Positions 32,749 to 40,638 of a stretch of 64,000 bases of DNA are shown here, piece after piece; the first letter of the stretch is position 1; every line of letters begins with the position of its first letter. Source of the stretch: DASUAO01 sp046484625 (lineage in GTDB: Bacteria > Actinomycetota > Acidimicrobiia > IMCC26256 > PALSA-555). A program made the position numbers and the translations under genes. Under the pieces are notes generated by a model. The model saw only the letters and a list, made by a program, of their open reading frames with translations. It was not told the origin of the DNA and did no database searches. The stretch covers positions 16,694 to 80,693 of the forward strand of contig JAWOIO010000109.1 of assembly GCA_046484625.1 (NCBI GenBank), read 5' to 3'.

Positions 32749-34110
32749 TCAGCCGAGCGAGGCGCCGTCCACCCACGAGCCGTGGAAGCCGAAGGGCACC
32801 CGGCGGGGTAGGTGCACGGTCGCGACAGGAGCGGCGGTGAAGTCCGTGGCGTCGATGATCCGTACGTCGCTCGCGTCGCGCGCCGCGTCGTAGACGACCG
32901 ACAGGACCCAGCCCTCGTCCTCACCGGAGTCGGGTGCGGCGGGGACGAACACCGGCTCGCCGGCTGCCCCGGCGCCGACGTCGTGCCGCTCCACGGTGCC
33001 GCGGACCAGGTCGTGCTTCCGGAGCGACCCGAGGCCGACCCAGTGCTCACCGATCCCGGCTTCGGTCGCGTACCCGTACCGGTGCACGCGTCCGACCTGG
33101 CGGTCGTCGACCCGGGGGAACTCCTGGGATGCGTCGTCGAGCAGCTCGGTCGCGACGTGTCCCGCACGCGCGTCGATCGTCCATCGCTCCAGGCGCGTAC
33201 CGGTGCTCGCACCCGGTCCATAGAGCTCGGACGCGAACATGTCGGGGTACCTGACGAGGTCGAGCACGACGTTGCCATCGGCGTCGTCGTACGCGTTGAG
33301 CGGGTGGTAGACGTAGCACCGTTCGATCTCGGTCCACACGACATCGGCGTTCCCGCCGAGCCGGGGCATCACCCCGACGCGGGCGCCGTGCTCCGGGCGC
33401 CAGACGAACGGGAACGGGCGGATCCCGAACGTCGAGACGTCGAAGACGACTGGGAGGTCGAGCCACACGACGCTCGACGCCGTGATCGCGAAGTCGTGCA
33501 TCATCACCGGCCCTGGGAGGTCGATCTCCTCGGAGCGGGTGAGCGCGCCCTTCGCGTCGATCACGTGGTAGCGCAGGTAGGGGGGAGCCAGGAAGTCGTA
33601 GCCGAAGAAGTGCATCTCGCCGGTGGAGGGGTCGATCTTCGGGTGCGCGGTGAACGCCGACGTCAGCCGGCCGTCGAAGTCGCAGGCGCCCACCGTGGAG
33701 AGGTCGGGGCGCACCTCGGTGGGCAGGCTCGACTCCACGAGGGCGTAGATCCTCCCGGCGTGCGCGACGACGTGGGTGTTGGCCTTGGCGCCGATGCCGT
33801 TGACCGCCGGGGGCGCGTCGGGAGGGGGAGGCTCACCGAGTGCCGCACATGCCTCCGTGGTCCGTACCCAGCGGTTCCGGTAGCGGGCCGCGCTGCCGGC
33901 GAGCTCGATCCCGTGCAGCATCCCGTCGCCGAGGAACCAGTGGTACGCGGCGGGGTCGGGGTCGAGTACCGGGTTGGGCCCGTTGCGCAGCAGCAGGCCG
34001 GCCAGCCCGGGTGGGATCGCCCCGGTGACGTCGAGGTCGGCATCGTCGCGCTCGTCGCGGACCGGTGCGAAGTTGCCGACCAGGTACGGGTTGGTCTCGA
34101 GGGTGTCCAT
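32749..34110 (-). CDS. Carotenoid cleavage oxygenase
   Basis: 453 residues from the ATG at 34110. Seven-bladed propeller family with the four iron-binding histidines: His156 (TAHPKID), His205 (MMHDFAIT), His269 (YVYHPLNAYDD) and His443 (GFHGSW). Also LRNGPNPV near the start and GDGMLHGIEL. Cleaves a carotenoid, apocarotenoid or stilbene double bond with O2. Cytosolic or membrane-associated. A 21-bp direct repeat sits immediately upstream and includes its ribosome site. Confidence 0.92.
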   Translation of the reverse strand: MDTLETNPYLVGNFAPVRDERDDADLDVTGAIPPGLAGLLLRNGPNPVLDPDPAAYHWFLGDGMLHGIELAGSAARYRNRWVRTTEACAALGEPPPPDAPPAVNGIGAKANTHVVAHAGRIYALVESSLPTEVRPDLSTVGACDFDGRLTSAFTAHPKIDPSTGEMHFFGYDFLAPPYLRYHVIDAKGALTRSEEIDLPGPVMMHDFAITASSVVWLDLPVVFDVSTFGIRPFPFVWRPEHGARVGVMPRLGGNADVVWTEIERCYVYHPLNAYDDADGNVVLDLVRYPDMFASELYGPGASTGTRLERWTIDARAGHVATELLDDASQEFPRVDDRQVGRVHRYGYATEAGIGEHWVGLGSLRKHDLVRGTVERHDVGAGAAGEPVFVPAAPDSGEDEGWVLSVVYDAARDASDVRIIDATDFTAAPVATVHLPRRVPFGFHGSWVDGASLG

Positions 34111-34116
34111 TCCAAC

Positions 34117-34158
34117 CTCTCTGTGTCGATCACGTGGCTCTCTGTGTCGATCACGGGG
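34117..34158. repeat. 21-bp direct repeat in a divergent promoter
   Basis: CTCTCTGTGTCGATCACGTGG (34117-34137) and the same with one change (34138-34158). Minus-strand reading places AGAGAG, part of the unit, as ribosome site of the oxygenase. Two helical turns per unit would suit a regulator bound twice on one face. Confidence 0.85.
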
Positions 34159-34183
34159 TTCCGTGGCGTGGGAGGATCGGGTG

Positions 34184-34648
34184 ATGACAACGCTACCGGC
34201 TCCGGTCGAGCCACTGGCCTGGCTGCTCGGCACCTGGCGTGGCGAGGGGCGGGGCGAGTACCCGACGATCGACGACTTCGACTACGTCGAGGAGACGACG
34301 TTCGCGTGTCCGGGGAAGCCGTTCGTCGCCTACACGCAGCGCACTCGCACACCCGACGGCGAGCCGCTCCACGCGGAGACGGGCTACTTCCGCCCCGTCG
34401 GCGACGGGATCGTGGAGGCCGTCGTCGCGGAGCCGATCGGCGTCGTCGAGGTGTACGAGGGGCGCGTCGTGGGGCAGCGCCTCGAGCTCGTGAGCACGCT
34501 CGTCGCGTGCACCCCCACCGCCAAGGACGTCTCCGGCGTGCGACGGCTGCTCCGACTCGACGACGACATCCTCCATGTCCGCCTCGAGATGCAGGCCGTC
34601 GGCATCCCGATGCAGCTGCACCTCGAGGCGGGTCTGCGACGCGACTGA
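34184..34648 (+). CDS. Nitrobindin-like FABP-domain protein
   Basis: 154 residues. N-terminal LAWLLGTWRGEGRGEYPTI matches the GxWxGxGxGxYPTI signature of nitrobindin/THAP4-like beta-barrels that bind haem and isomerise peroxynitrite. The C-terminal strand MQLHLEAGLRRD holds the histidine expected as haem ligand. Cytosolic. GGAGG precedes the ATG. Divergent from the carotenoid oxygenase. Confidence 0.8.
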   Translation: MTTLPAPVEPLAWLLGTWRGEGRGEYPTIDDFDYVEETTFACPGKPFVAYTQRTRTPDGEPLHAETGYFRPVGDGIVEAVVAEPIGVVEVYEGRVVGQRLELVSTLVACTPTAKDVSGVRRLLRLDDDILHVRLEMQAVGIPMQLHLEAGLRRD

Positions 34649-34658
34649 AGCGATCGGC

Positions 34659-35876
34659 TCACTCCCGACTGTGCGCGGCGGGGCGGGCGATCCATCCGCC
34701 GCCGATGACGTCGACGAGCTCCCACGAGCCGTCGTGGACGAGGTGGTGGTGCAGCGAGCAGAGCAGCGTGAGCGCCGACACCTCGGTGCACCCGCCGTCG
34801 ATCCAGTGGACGACGTGGTGGGCATCGCACCAGTCGGCCGAGCGGTCGCAACCCTCGGCCGTGCAGCCTCCGTCGCGCACGACGAGCGCACGGCGCTGCG
34901 CCGGGGTGACCAGGCGGGTGCGACGGCCGAGATCGAGGATCTCCGAGCGGCCCCGCATGATCACGCGCCCCACCGACGCGTCGCAGGTGAGCCGGCGCAA
35001 GGTCGACCGGGCCACCGGGCCGAGCCCCTCGACGTCGTTGCGCAACGTCGTGAGGTCGCGCACGGGCTCCGCGGCGAGGGTGTCGAGGTCGACGACGACG
35101 TCGACGTGCACCCGGCGTCTCCCGCCCTGCTCGCAGAGCGCGACGAGCGCGTCCGCGCGCCGCTGTGCGAGCGACCGCGCCGGCGTCGGCCCGTCGGCCG
35201 AGTCGGGGGGATCGAGATGGGCGTCGAGCGCGGCCAAGAAGGTCGCGCCCGCGTCGGGGTCGAGCTCGCCGTCGATGATCACGGTGCCCCGGAAGGTGGA
35301 CGAGCAGTGGAGCCGACGGGCCTCGTGGCATGCGGCAGCGTCGGCGGTGGCCAGGCGGTCGTCGGCGAGGACGCGCCAGTGGCGAGCGGCGTGCCGGAAC
35401 GACTCGGGTGGCAGCGCCCGGGCGGCGTCGAGGAGGGAGTCCTCGTGCTCGGCGAACACCCCCTCGCGATGACGTGCGGCACGCGCGAGCACCTCGATGT
35501 GCTCCACGGTGACGTCTCCCGCATCGAGCGCCTTGGCCGTGCGCTCGTGGGCGTGGAGCAACCGTGCGGAGCGGAGGAGCGAAGCCGCACGGTGCTTCGT
35601 GAGTGACGCGCGGTGGGTCAGCCAGGCGACCGCGCTCGGCGCACCCTCCTCGGCCCACGCGCCCGACGCGTCCCAGCCGGCGAGCCGGTCCAGGACCTCG
35701 GCCTGGAGCCGCTCCGAGGCCTCGAGCAGCTCGAGCAGGTCCGCCGACCGGGCCGCCCCCGACCAGCCGGCGCGGTCGGCACCCGCGACCCCGTCGACAA
35801 CGGCACGCATGTCGCGCGCGGTGGACGGAGGGGTAGCGGTCGGAGGTGCCGCTCGGTCGAGGACGGTCGTGCGCAT
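34659..35876 (-). CDS. DUF222-HNH nuclease-like protein
   Basis: 405 residues from the ATG at 35876. Long helical DUF222 region (about 25-300), then an HNH domain with CTAEGCDRSADWCDAHHVVHW and LLCSLHHHLVHDG: two CxxC-like cysteines and the DAHH...H-H-H triad. DUF222-HNH proteins are multiplied in actinomycete genomes, often as REP13E12-type repeats; no repeats flank this copy. Probably metal-dependent DNA cleavage; biological role unknown. Confidence 0.85.
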   Translation of the reverse strand: MRTTVLDRAAPPTATPPSTARDMRAVVDGVAGADRAGWSGAARSADLLELLEASERLQAEVLDRLAGWDASGAWAEEGAPSAVAWLTHRASLTKHRAASLLRSARLLHAHERTAKALDAGDVTVEHIEVLARAARHREGVFAEHEDSLLDAARALPPESFRHAARHWRVLADDRLATADAAACHEARRLHCSSTFRGTVIIDGELDPDAGATFLAALDAHLDPPDSADGPTPARSLAQRRADALVALCEQGGRRRVHVDVVVDLDTLAAEPVRDLTTLRNDVEGLGPVARSTLRRLTCDASVGRVIMRGRSEILDLGRRTRLVTPAQRRALVVRDGGCTAEGCDRSADWCDAHHVVHWIDGGCTEVSALTLLCSLHHHLVHDGSWELVDVIGGGWIARPAAHSRE

Positions 35877-35987
35877 GCCCGCATCCAACCAGGGGGGTGT
35901 GACAGTCCCCCGGGCGCGGGCCTGCAGTGAGACTCGTCGTCGGCCGTCTCGTGCGGACGATACGGTGCGACGGGGAGGACGGATCTG

Positions 35988-36926
35988 GTGCAGATCACCG
36001 ACGTGCTCGCCCTCGTCGGTGGACTTTCCTGCGCGGCGATCGGCGGCGAGCTGTTCGTACGTGGTGCGGTCGGTCTCGCGGCATGGGCGCGGGTGCCCGC
36101 GCGAGTCGTGGCGACGACGGTCGCCGCCTTCGCGACGTCGAGCCCGGAGTTCGCGGTGTCCACGAGCGCGGCCATCGCCGGGAAGCCGGCGATCGGCTTC
36201 GGGGACGCGCTCGGGAGCAACGTCACGAACATCGGGCTCGTCCTCGGCGTCGCGCTCCTCCTGCTCGACCTGGGAGTCGAACGCAACGAGTCCCGACTCG
36301 ATGTCACCGTGGCAACGATCTCCCCCGTGCTGACGCTCGCGCTGGCGCTCGACGGCACGGTCTCCCGCATCGACGGCGGCATCCTGCTGGTCGTGTTCTC
36401 CGCCTGGATCCTCCAGACCGTGCGAACCGCGCGCCGTGAGCGCCAGGGCAGCGCACGAGCGGAAGCGGATGTGGCACGGCGGAGCCCCCGGCCCTGGGTG
36501 CTCGCTGCCGCCGGGCTCGGTGCACTCGTCGTCGCCGGCCGTCTCGTCGCGGACGGCGCTCGCGCCGCAGGGGTAGGTCTCGGCCTCGACGAATTCGTCG
36601 TGGGGGCCACCCTGGTCGCGATCGGCACCAGTCTCCCGGAGCTCGCCACGACGCTCTCCGCGACGCGCCATGGGCACCACGAGGTGGGGCTCGGGACGAT
36701 CCTCGGGAGCAACATCTTCAACGGCCTCTGGATCGTCGGCATCGCGGCGTGCATCGCTCCGATCACGGTCGCCGCGTCCGAGGTGGCAGTGGGCCTGGGC
36801 TTCGGCATCGTGACGATCGCAGCGCTCTTCCCGGGCCGCCGCCAGCGCCTCCGCAGGCGGCGTGGGTTCGTGCTGCTCGGGCTGTACGGGGCCTATCTCG
36901 CGACGCTCCTCGCCCTCGGCCCGTGA
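35988..36926 (+). CDS. K+-dependent-type Na+/Ca2+ exchanger
   Basis: 312 residues from a GTG (GGAGG before it). Two alpha repeats: ATSSPEFAVSTSAAIAGKP with GDALGSNVTNIGLVLG, and AIGTSLPELATTLSAT with GTILGSNIFNGLWIVG; about ten membrane helices. This is the YrbG/CaxA-type exchanger family moving Ca2+ against Na+ or H+. It adds to the cation transporters at the start of the window, but is far from them. Confidence 0.9.
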   Translation: MQITDVLALVGGLSCAAIGGELFVRGAVGLAAWARVPARVVATTVAAFATSSPEFAVSTSAAIAGKPAIGFGDALGSNVTNIGLVLGVALLLLDLGVERNESRLDVTVATISPVLTLALALDGTVSRIDGGILLVVFSAWILQTVRTARRERQGSARAEADVARRSPRPWVLAAAGLGALVVAGRLVADGARAAGVGLGLDEFVVGATLVAIGTSLPELATTLSATRHGHHEVGLGTILGSNIFNGLWIVGIAACIAPITVAASEVAVGLGFGIVTIAALFPGRRQRLRRRRGFVLLGLYGAYLATLLALGP

Positions 36927-36972
36927 TCGTCCCCGGCATCGACGAGGGCGTCGGCGACGGGTCGGGGCGGCC

Positions 36973-38307
36973 TCATCCGGGGGCGGGCGTCCGCAACCGG
37001 GCGATGGCCCACAGCGCGACACCGCCGGCGAGCATGAGACCCAGCCGGACGAAGAGACCCGACCCGCCATCGGCAAGGGTGTAGACGAGCAGCGCCGCAG
37101 ACGCGGTCGCGCCGACGACGGGGATCATGCTGGGGACCCGGAACGGCTGGTCGGCCGGCCGGTCGATCGTGTGCGGGCTGCGCGTGCGTGCCACCAGCAC
37201 GGTCACGTTGACCGTCGCGAACACGGCGAGCAGCAGCGTCACCGTGGTGTCGGCGAGCTCGCGCAGGTCTCCGGTGGCCGCCAACGTCGCAGCCGCCGCA
37301 GCCACGAGGACGATGGCCACTGTCGGGGTTCTCCGCCCGCCCACGCGACCGAGGAGCGCAGGGACCGAGCCCTTCTCCGCGAGCCCGTAGACCTGACGTG
37401 ACGCGGTGGTGAGCGCGAGCAGCGCGGTGTTGGTGACGGCGACGATCGCGATCACGGCGAAGACCCTGGCGGGCACGGGGATGGGGCCGGCGTCGAGCGC
37501 ATCGAGCAAGGGCGCCGACGAGCGGCTGAGCCCGGTCGACGGGACCAACATCGAGACCGACGCGGTCACCCCGAGATAGAGGAGGCCCACGATCACCAGT
37601 CCGACGGTCAGCGCGCGCGGGAACGCGCGTCGGGGGTCGCGGACCTCTTCGGAGAGGTGCACCACGTCTTCGAAGCCGAGGTAGGCGAAGAACGCGAGCG
37701 CGGTGGCGGCGAGCAGTGCCGACGGCCCCAACCCGTCCGCTCCCGCCTCGACGAGCCGAGCCGGCTCCGACTGACCGTCGAGGAGCCCGATCGCGCCCGC
37801 CACCAGGACCAGCAGGAGCCCTCCGACCTCGATGATCGTGAGCAGCACGTTGGCCCGAGCCGACTCGGAGATCCCGACCCACACCAGTAGCGAGAGCAGC
37901 ATGATCGTCCCGATGGCGACGGGAGCGACGGGAAGGTCGACGAAGGCTTCGAGGTACTGGCCCCCGACCGCCCGCGAGACGACTGCCGCCGTGGAGATCG
38001 CCGAGGCGGCGACGACATAGCCCACCAGGAACGTGAGGAGCGGCCGTCGGAACGCGATGTCGACGTAGTGCGCGGAGCCGGCAGCGTGGGGATGGCGGCT
38101 CACGAGCTCGGCATACGAGAGCGCGGTCATCGACGCGAGGGCGAACGCGGCGAGGAAGGGCAGCCAGACGAGCCCACCGACGTCGCCGGCCACCTCGCCG
38201 ACCAGGATGTAGATCCCGGCACCGAGGATGTCGCCCACGACGAGGATCGTGAGCAGTCCGGTGCCGAGTGCCCGATGGAGGGGTCGGCCGCGTTCGGGCG
38301 AGATCAT
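36973..38307 (-). CDS. APC-family amino acid permease
   Basis: 444 residues with about twelve hydrophobic helices. First helix LLTILVVGDILGAGIYILVGEVAG has the G-x-G-I-Y substrate-binding break; helix-six region FFAYLGFEDVVHLSEEVRDPRRAFPRAL is the strongest APC signature. Carries amino acids or polyamines with protons. Thirteen bases downstream of the exonuclease III gene on the same strand. Confidence 0.88.
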   Translation of the reverse strand: MISPERGRPLHRALGTGLLTILVVGDILGAGIYILVGEVAGDVGGLVWLPFLAAFALASMTALSYAELVSRHPHAAGSAHYVDIAFRRPLLTFLVGYVVAASAISTAAVVSRAVGGQYLEAFVDLPVAPVAIGTIMLLSLLVWVGISESARANVLLTIIEVGGLLLVLVAGAIGLLDGQSEPARLVEAGADGLGPSALLAATALAFFAYLGFEDVVHLSEEVRDPRRAFPRALTVGLVIVGLLYLGVTASVSMLVPSTGLSRSSAPLLDALDAGPIPVPARVFAVIAIVAVTNTALLALTTASRQVYGLAEKGSVPALLGRVGGRRTPTVAIVLVAAAAATLAATGDLRELADTTVTLLLAVFATVNVTVLVARTRSPHTIDRPADQPFRVPSMIPVVGATASAALLVYTLADGGSGLFVRLGLMLAGGVALWAIARLRTPAPG

Positions 38308-38320
38308 CGCTGTCGCGGCG

Positions 38321-39097
38321 TCAGTCGGCGAGATCGATCACGACCGGGGTGTGGTCCGAGGGCTGTTGGCCCTTGCGTGCATTGCGGTCGACGATCGCCC
38401 AGGTGACTCGGTCGACCACCGGCTTCGTCGCGAGCACGAGGTCGATGCGCATGCCGCGGTGCTGGTGGAAGTCGCCCCGGCGGTAGTCCCAGTAGCTGAA
38501 GAGCCGGTCCTGGTCGTAGACCGCGCGGAACGCGTCGGCGAGGCCCCAGTCCTCCAGGGCCGCGATCGCGGCGCGCTCGCGCGGCGTGACATGGGTGGAG
38601 CCCTCGAAGGCCTGGACGGACCAGACGTCGCGGTCCTCGGGTGCGACGTTGAAGTCACCGAGCACGGCCAGAGGGTCGGTGGGCTTCGCCGTCGCGTCGA
38701 GCCACTCCCGGAGCCGCTCGAGCCAGAGCAGCTTGCGTTCGTAGAACTCGGTGTCGACCTCCCGCCCGTTCGGCACATAGACGCTCACGCACTTGATGCC
38801 ACCGCAGGTGGCCGACAGGAGCCTCGCCTCGCCCTCGTAGGGATCGTCGAGGTCGCCGAAGCCCGAGGTGACGTCCGTCAGCCCCGCCTTCGACAGGATG
38901 GCGACGCCGTTCCACCGGCCCTGGCCGTGGTGCGCGGCCTCGTAGCCCATCGCCTCGAACGTGAGCTGGGGGAAGGCGGCGTCGGCGAGCTTGGTCTCCT
39001 GGAGGCACAGCACGTCGGGCTCGGCGTACGCGAGCCACTCCTCCACCCGGGGGAGGCGCGCCTTGAGCGAGTTGACGTTCCAGGTGGCGATGCGCAC
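38321..39097 (-). CDS. xth: Exodeoxyribonuclease III
   Basis: 258 residues from a GTG. Endonuclease/exonuclease/phosphatase fold: IATWNVNSLKARL, CLQETK, VYVPNGRE, LGDFNVAPEDRDVW and SDHTPVV carry the active-site Asn, Glu, Asp-Asn and terminal His. Repairs abasic sites and 3' ends. Start set by a leaderless -10 that overlaps the stop of the upstream phosphotransferase gene. The permease gene follows in the same unit. Confidence 0.95.
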   Translation of the reverse strand: MRIATWNVNSLKARLPRVEEWLAYAEPDVLCLQETKLADAAFPQLTFEAMGYEAAHHGQGRWNGVAILSKAGLTDVTSGFGDLDDPYEGEARLLSATCGGIKCVSVYVPNGREVDTEFYERKLLWLERLREWLDATAKPTDPLAVLGDFNVAPEDRDVWSVQAFEGSTHVTPRERAAIAALEDWGLADAFRAVYDQDRLFSYWDYRRGDFHQHRGMRIDLVLATKPVVDRVTWAIVDRNARKGQQPSDHTPVVIDLAD

Positions 39098-39103
39098 CCG
39101 GCG

Positions 39104-39109
39104 AACCTA
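39104..39109 (-). promoter_or_regulatory. -10 element TAGGTT for exonuclease III, built on a stop codon
   Basis: TAGGTT six bases before the GTG at 39097; the first three bases are the TAG stop of the gene upstream. Confidence 0.5.
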
Positions 39110-40525
39110 TCCGGCGGCGCCTGCGCCTCCCGGCTCGACGTGCTCGAGGTACCGGGGGTTGGCGACCAGGAGCTTCGCCCGGACGAGGTCGACGACCACG
39201 GCGACCACCTCGTCGCGGTGATCGTCGAGCGATCCGTCGCGGACCCTCGCCGCGAGCTCGGCGACGAGGGTGCGGGGTGGCGCGTCGTCGCTCCCGACGA
39301 GCGCGGCGATGCGTCGGAGCACCGGCGCATCGACCGCGGGACCGAGCAGGAGCTCGCGCTCGACGATGCCGAGTGCGTTCACGGCCACTCGAGCGTGGAA
39401 GGCCGTGCGGCCCTCGGTCGCGGTCATCACATCGGCCTCGAGGAACTCCCGGACGGCCTCGAGCAGCTCGGCCGCGGTCGGGCGGTCCTGGAGGCCGGTC
39501 CCCGGCTCGACCGGCTGCGGGAGGGAGGATGCCGGGCCGGTCACCGACGCTTCGGCGATGAGGCCCAGGACGTCCCACTCGGTCTCGGCGATGCGCCGGC
39601 CGAGCGTTGCGAGCTCGACCGAGCGCACGATGCCGCTCAGGTGCGTGAACGCCTGCCCGCCGCAGATCACGCCCCACTTGAGCGTCCCGAAGGTCTCCCA
39701 GTACCGCAGGTGGTCGGGATCGACCGGCTCGCCGCCGGCAGCCACGTACGCGTCGAGGAGCCCCTCGACAGTGCCGAACCCGCCGACCGGACGGTCCACG
39801 TTCCCGAAGCGCCAGGAGCGCACGCAGCACCATCCGAGGTCCTCGACCGGGTCGCCGAGGTGCGCCAGCTCCCAGTCGAGCACCGCGCGCAGGCCGTCGG
39901 GGCCGACGACGAGGTTGCCGTTGCGGAAGTCGCCGTGGACGAGCCGCGGCTCGACCTCCGGCGGGGCGTGGTCGGCGAGCCAGCGCAGCGCGAGCTCGAA
40001 GGCCGGATGGGGCTCACCGATCGAGTCGAGGACGCCCCGGTACTGCTCGATCTGCTCCCGCGCGCCGAGCACGGGGAGCGCGGGGAGCGTCCCGACGTCG
40101 AGTGCGTGGACGCGTGCCGCGGCCTCACCGCACTGCCTGGTGAGCACCGCGCGGGCATCGGCGTACGCGTCGTCGCGGAGGATCCGACGTGGGATGGTCT
40201 CGCCCTTGATGCGTTCCATCACCAAGCCGGAGCCGAGCCCGTCGGCGGGCTCGACGACGAAGCGGACCGTCGGGACGGCAACCCCGCCGGCGCCGGCGGC
40301 ACGGAGCAGCTCGAACTCGGTCTCCCGCGCCGATTGGCCCACCGAGGCGCCCGGGTCGCGGCGCAGGACGAGCGCGAGCGTGGTGTCGTCACTCGACGCC
40401 GCGTCGAACGCCCAGGTCTCGCGGGACGCGCCCCCGGACAGGCGCACGAGATCGCGGATCTCGACCGTCGTACCGAGGTGACGGCCGACGGCCGCGGCGA
40501 GCGCGGCGGTGTCGGGCGGGTTCAC
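39107..40525 (-). CDS. APH-type kinase fused to a DUF6285 domain
   Basis: 472 residues from a GTG. Residues 1-330 are an aminoglycoside-phosphotransferase-fold kinase with RLSGGASRETWAF, catalytic LVHGDFRNGNLVV (HGDxxxxN) and VLDWELAHLGDPVEDLGW, like the ACAD10-linked kinases. From about 365, DRPTAAELLEAVREFLE and AFHARVAVNALGIVERELLLGP are the DUF6285 domain, which is commonly a separate neighbouring gene. In acyl-CoA contexts such kinases phosphorylate hydroxyacyl-CoAs; here this is inference. Nine bases upstream of exonuclease III. Confidence 0.82.
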   Translation of the reverse strand: MNPPDTAALAAAVGRHLGTTVEIRDLVRLSGGASRETWAFDAASSDDTTLALVLRRDPGASVGQSARETEFELLRAAGAGGVAVPTVRFVVEPADGLGSGLVMERIKGETIPRRILRDDAYADARAVLTRQCGEAAARVHALDVGTLPALPVLGAREQIEQYRGVLDSIGEPHPAFELALRWLADHAPPEVEPRLVHGDFRNGNLVVGPDGLRAVLDWELAHLGDPVEDLGWCCVRSWRFGNVDRPVGGFGTVEGLLDAYVAAGGEPVDPDHLRYWETFGTLKWGVICGGQAFTHLSGIVRSVELATLGRRIAETEWDVLGLIAEASVTGPASSLPQPVEPGTGLQDRPTAAELLEAVREFLEADVMTATEGRTAFHARVAVNALGIVERELLLGPAVDAPVLRRIAALVGSDDAPPRTLVAELAARVRDGSLDDHRDEVVAVVVDLVRAKLLVANPRYLEHVEPGGAGAAG

Positions 40526-40625
40526 CGGTTCTCCGCTGGGACACGCTCCGACGGCATCGCGCGGACGCTAGCGCCGGTCCGACGGAGCCCACGGACCCAG
40601 ACGCGGTCGACGGAATTGTCCGGAG

Positions 40626-40631
40626 TATCGT
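40626..40631 (+). promoter_or_regulatory. -10 element TATCGT (leaderless)
   Basis: TATCGT seven bases before the ATG at 40639. Confidence 0.5.
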
Positions 40632-40638
40632 CACGCAC

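Noticed and set aside
34659..35876. DUF222-HNH gene as part of a mobile repeat (REP13E12 type)
   Set aside because: No flanking direct or inverted repeats and no second copy in the window.
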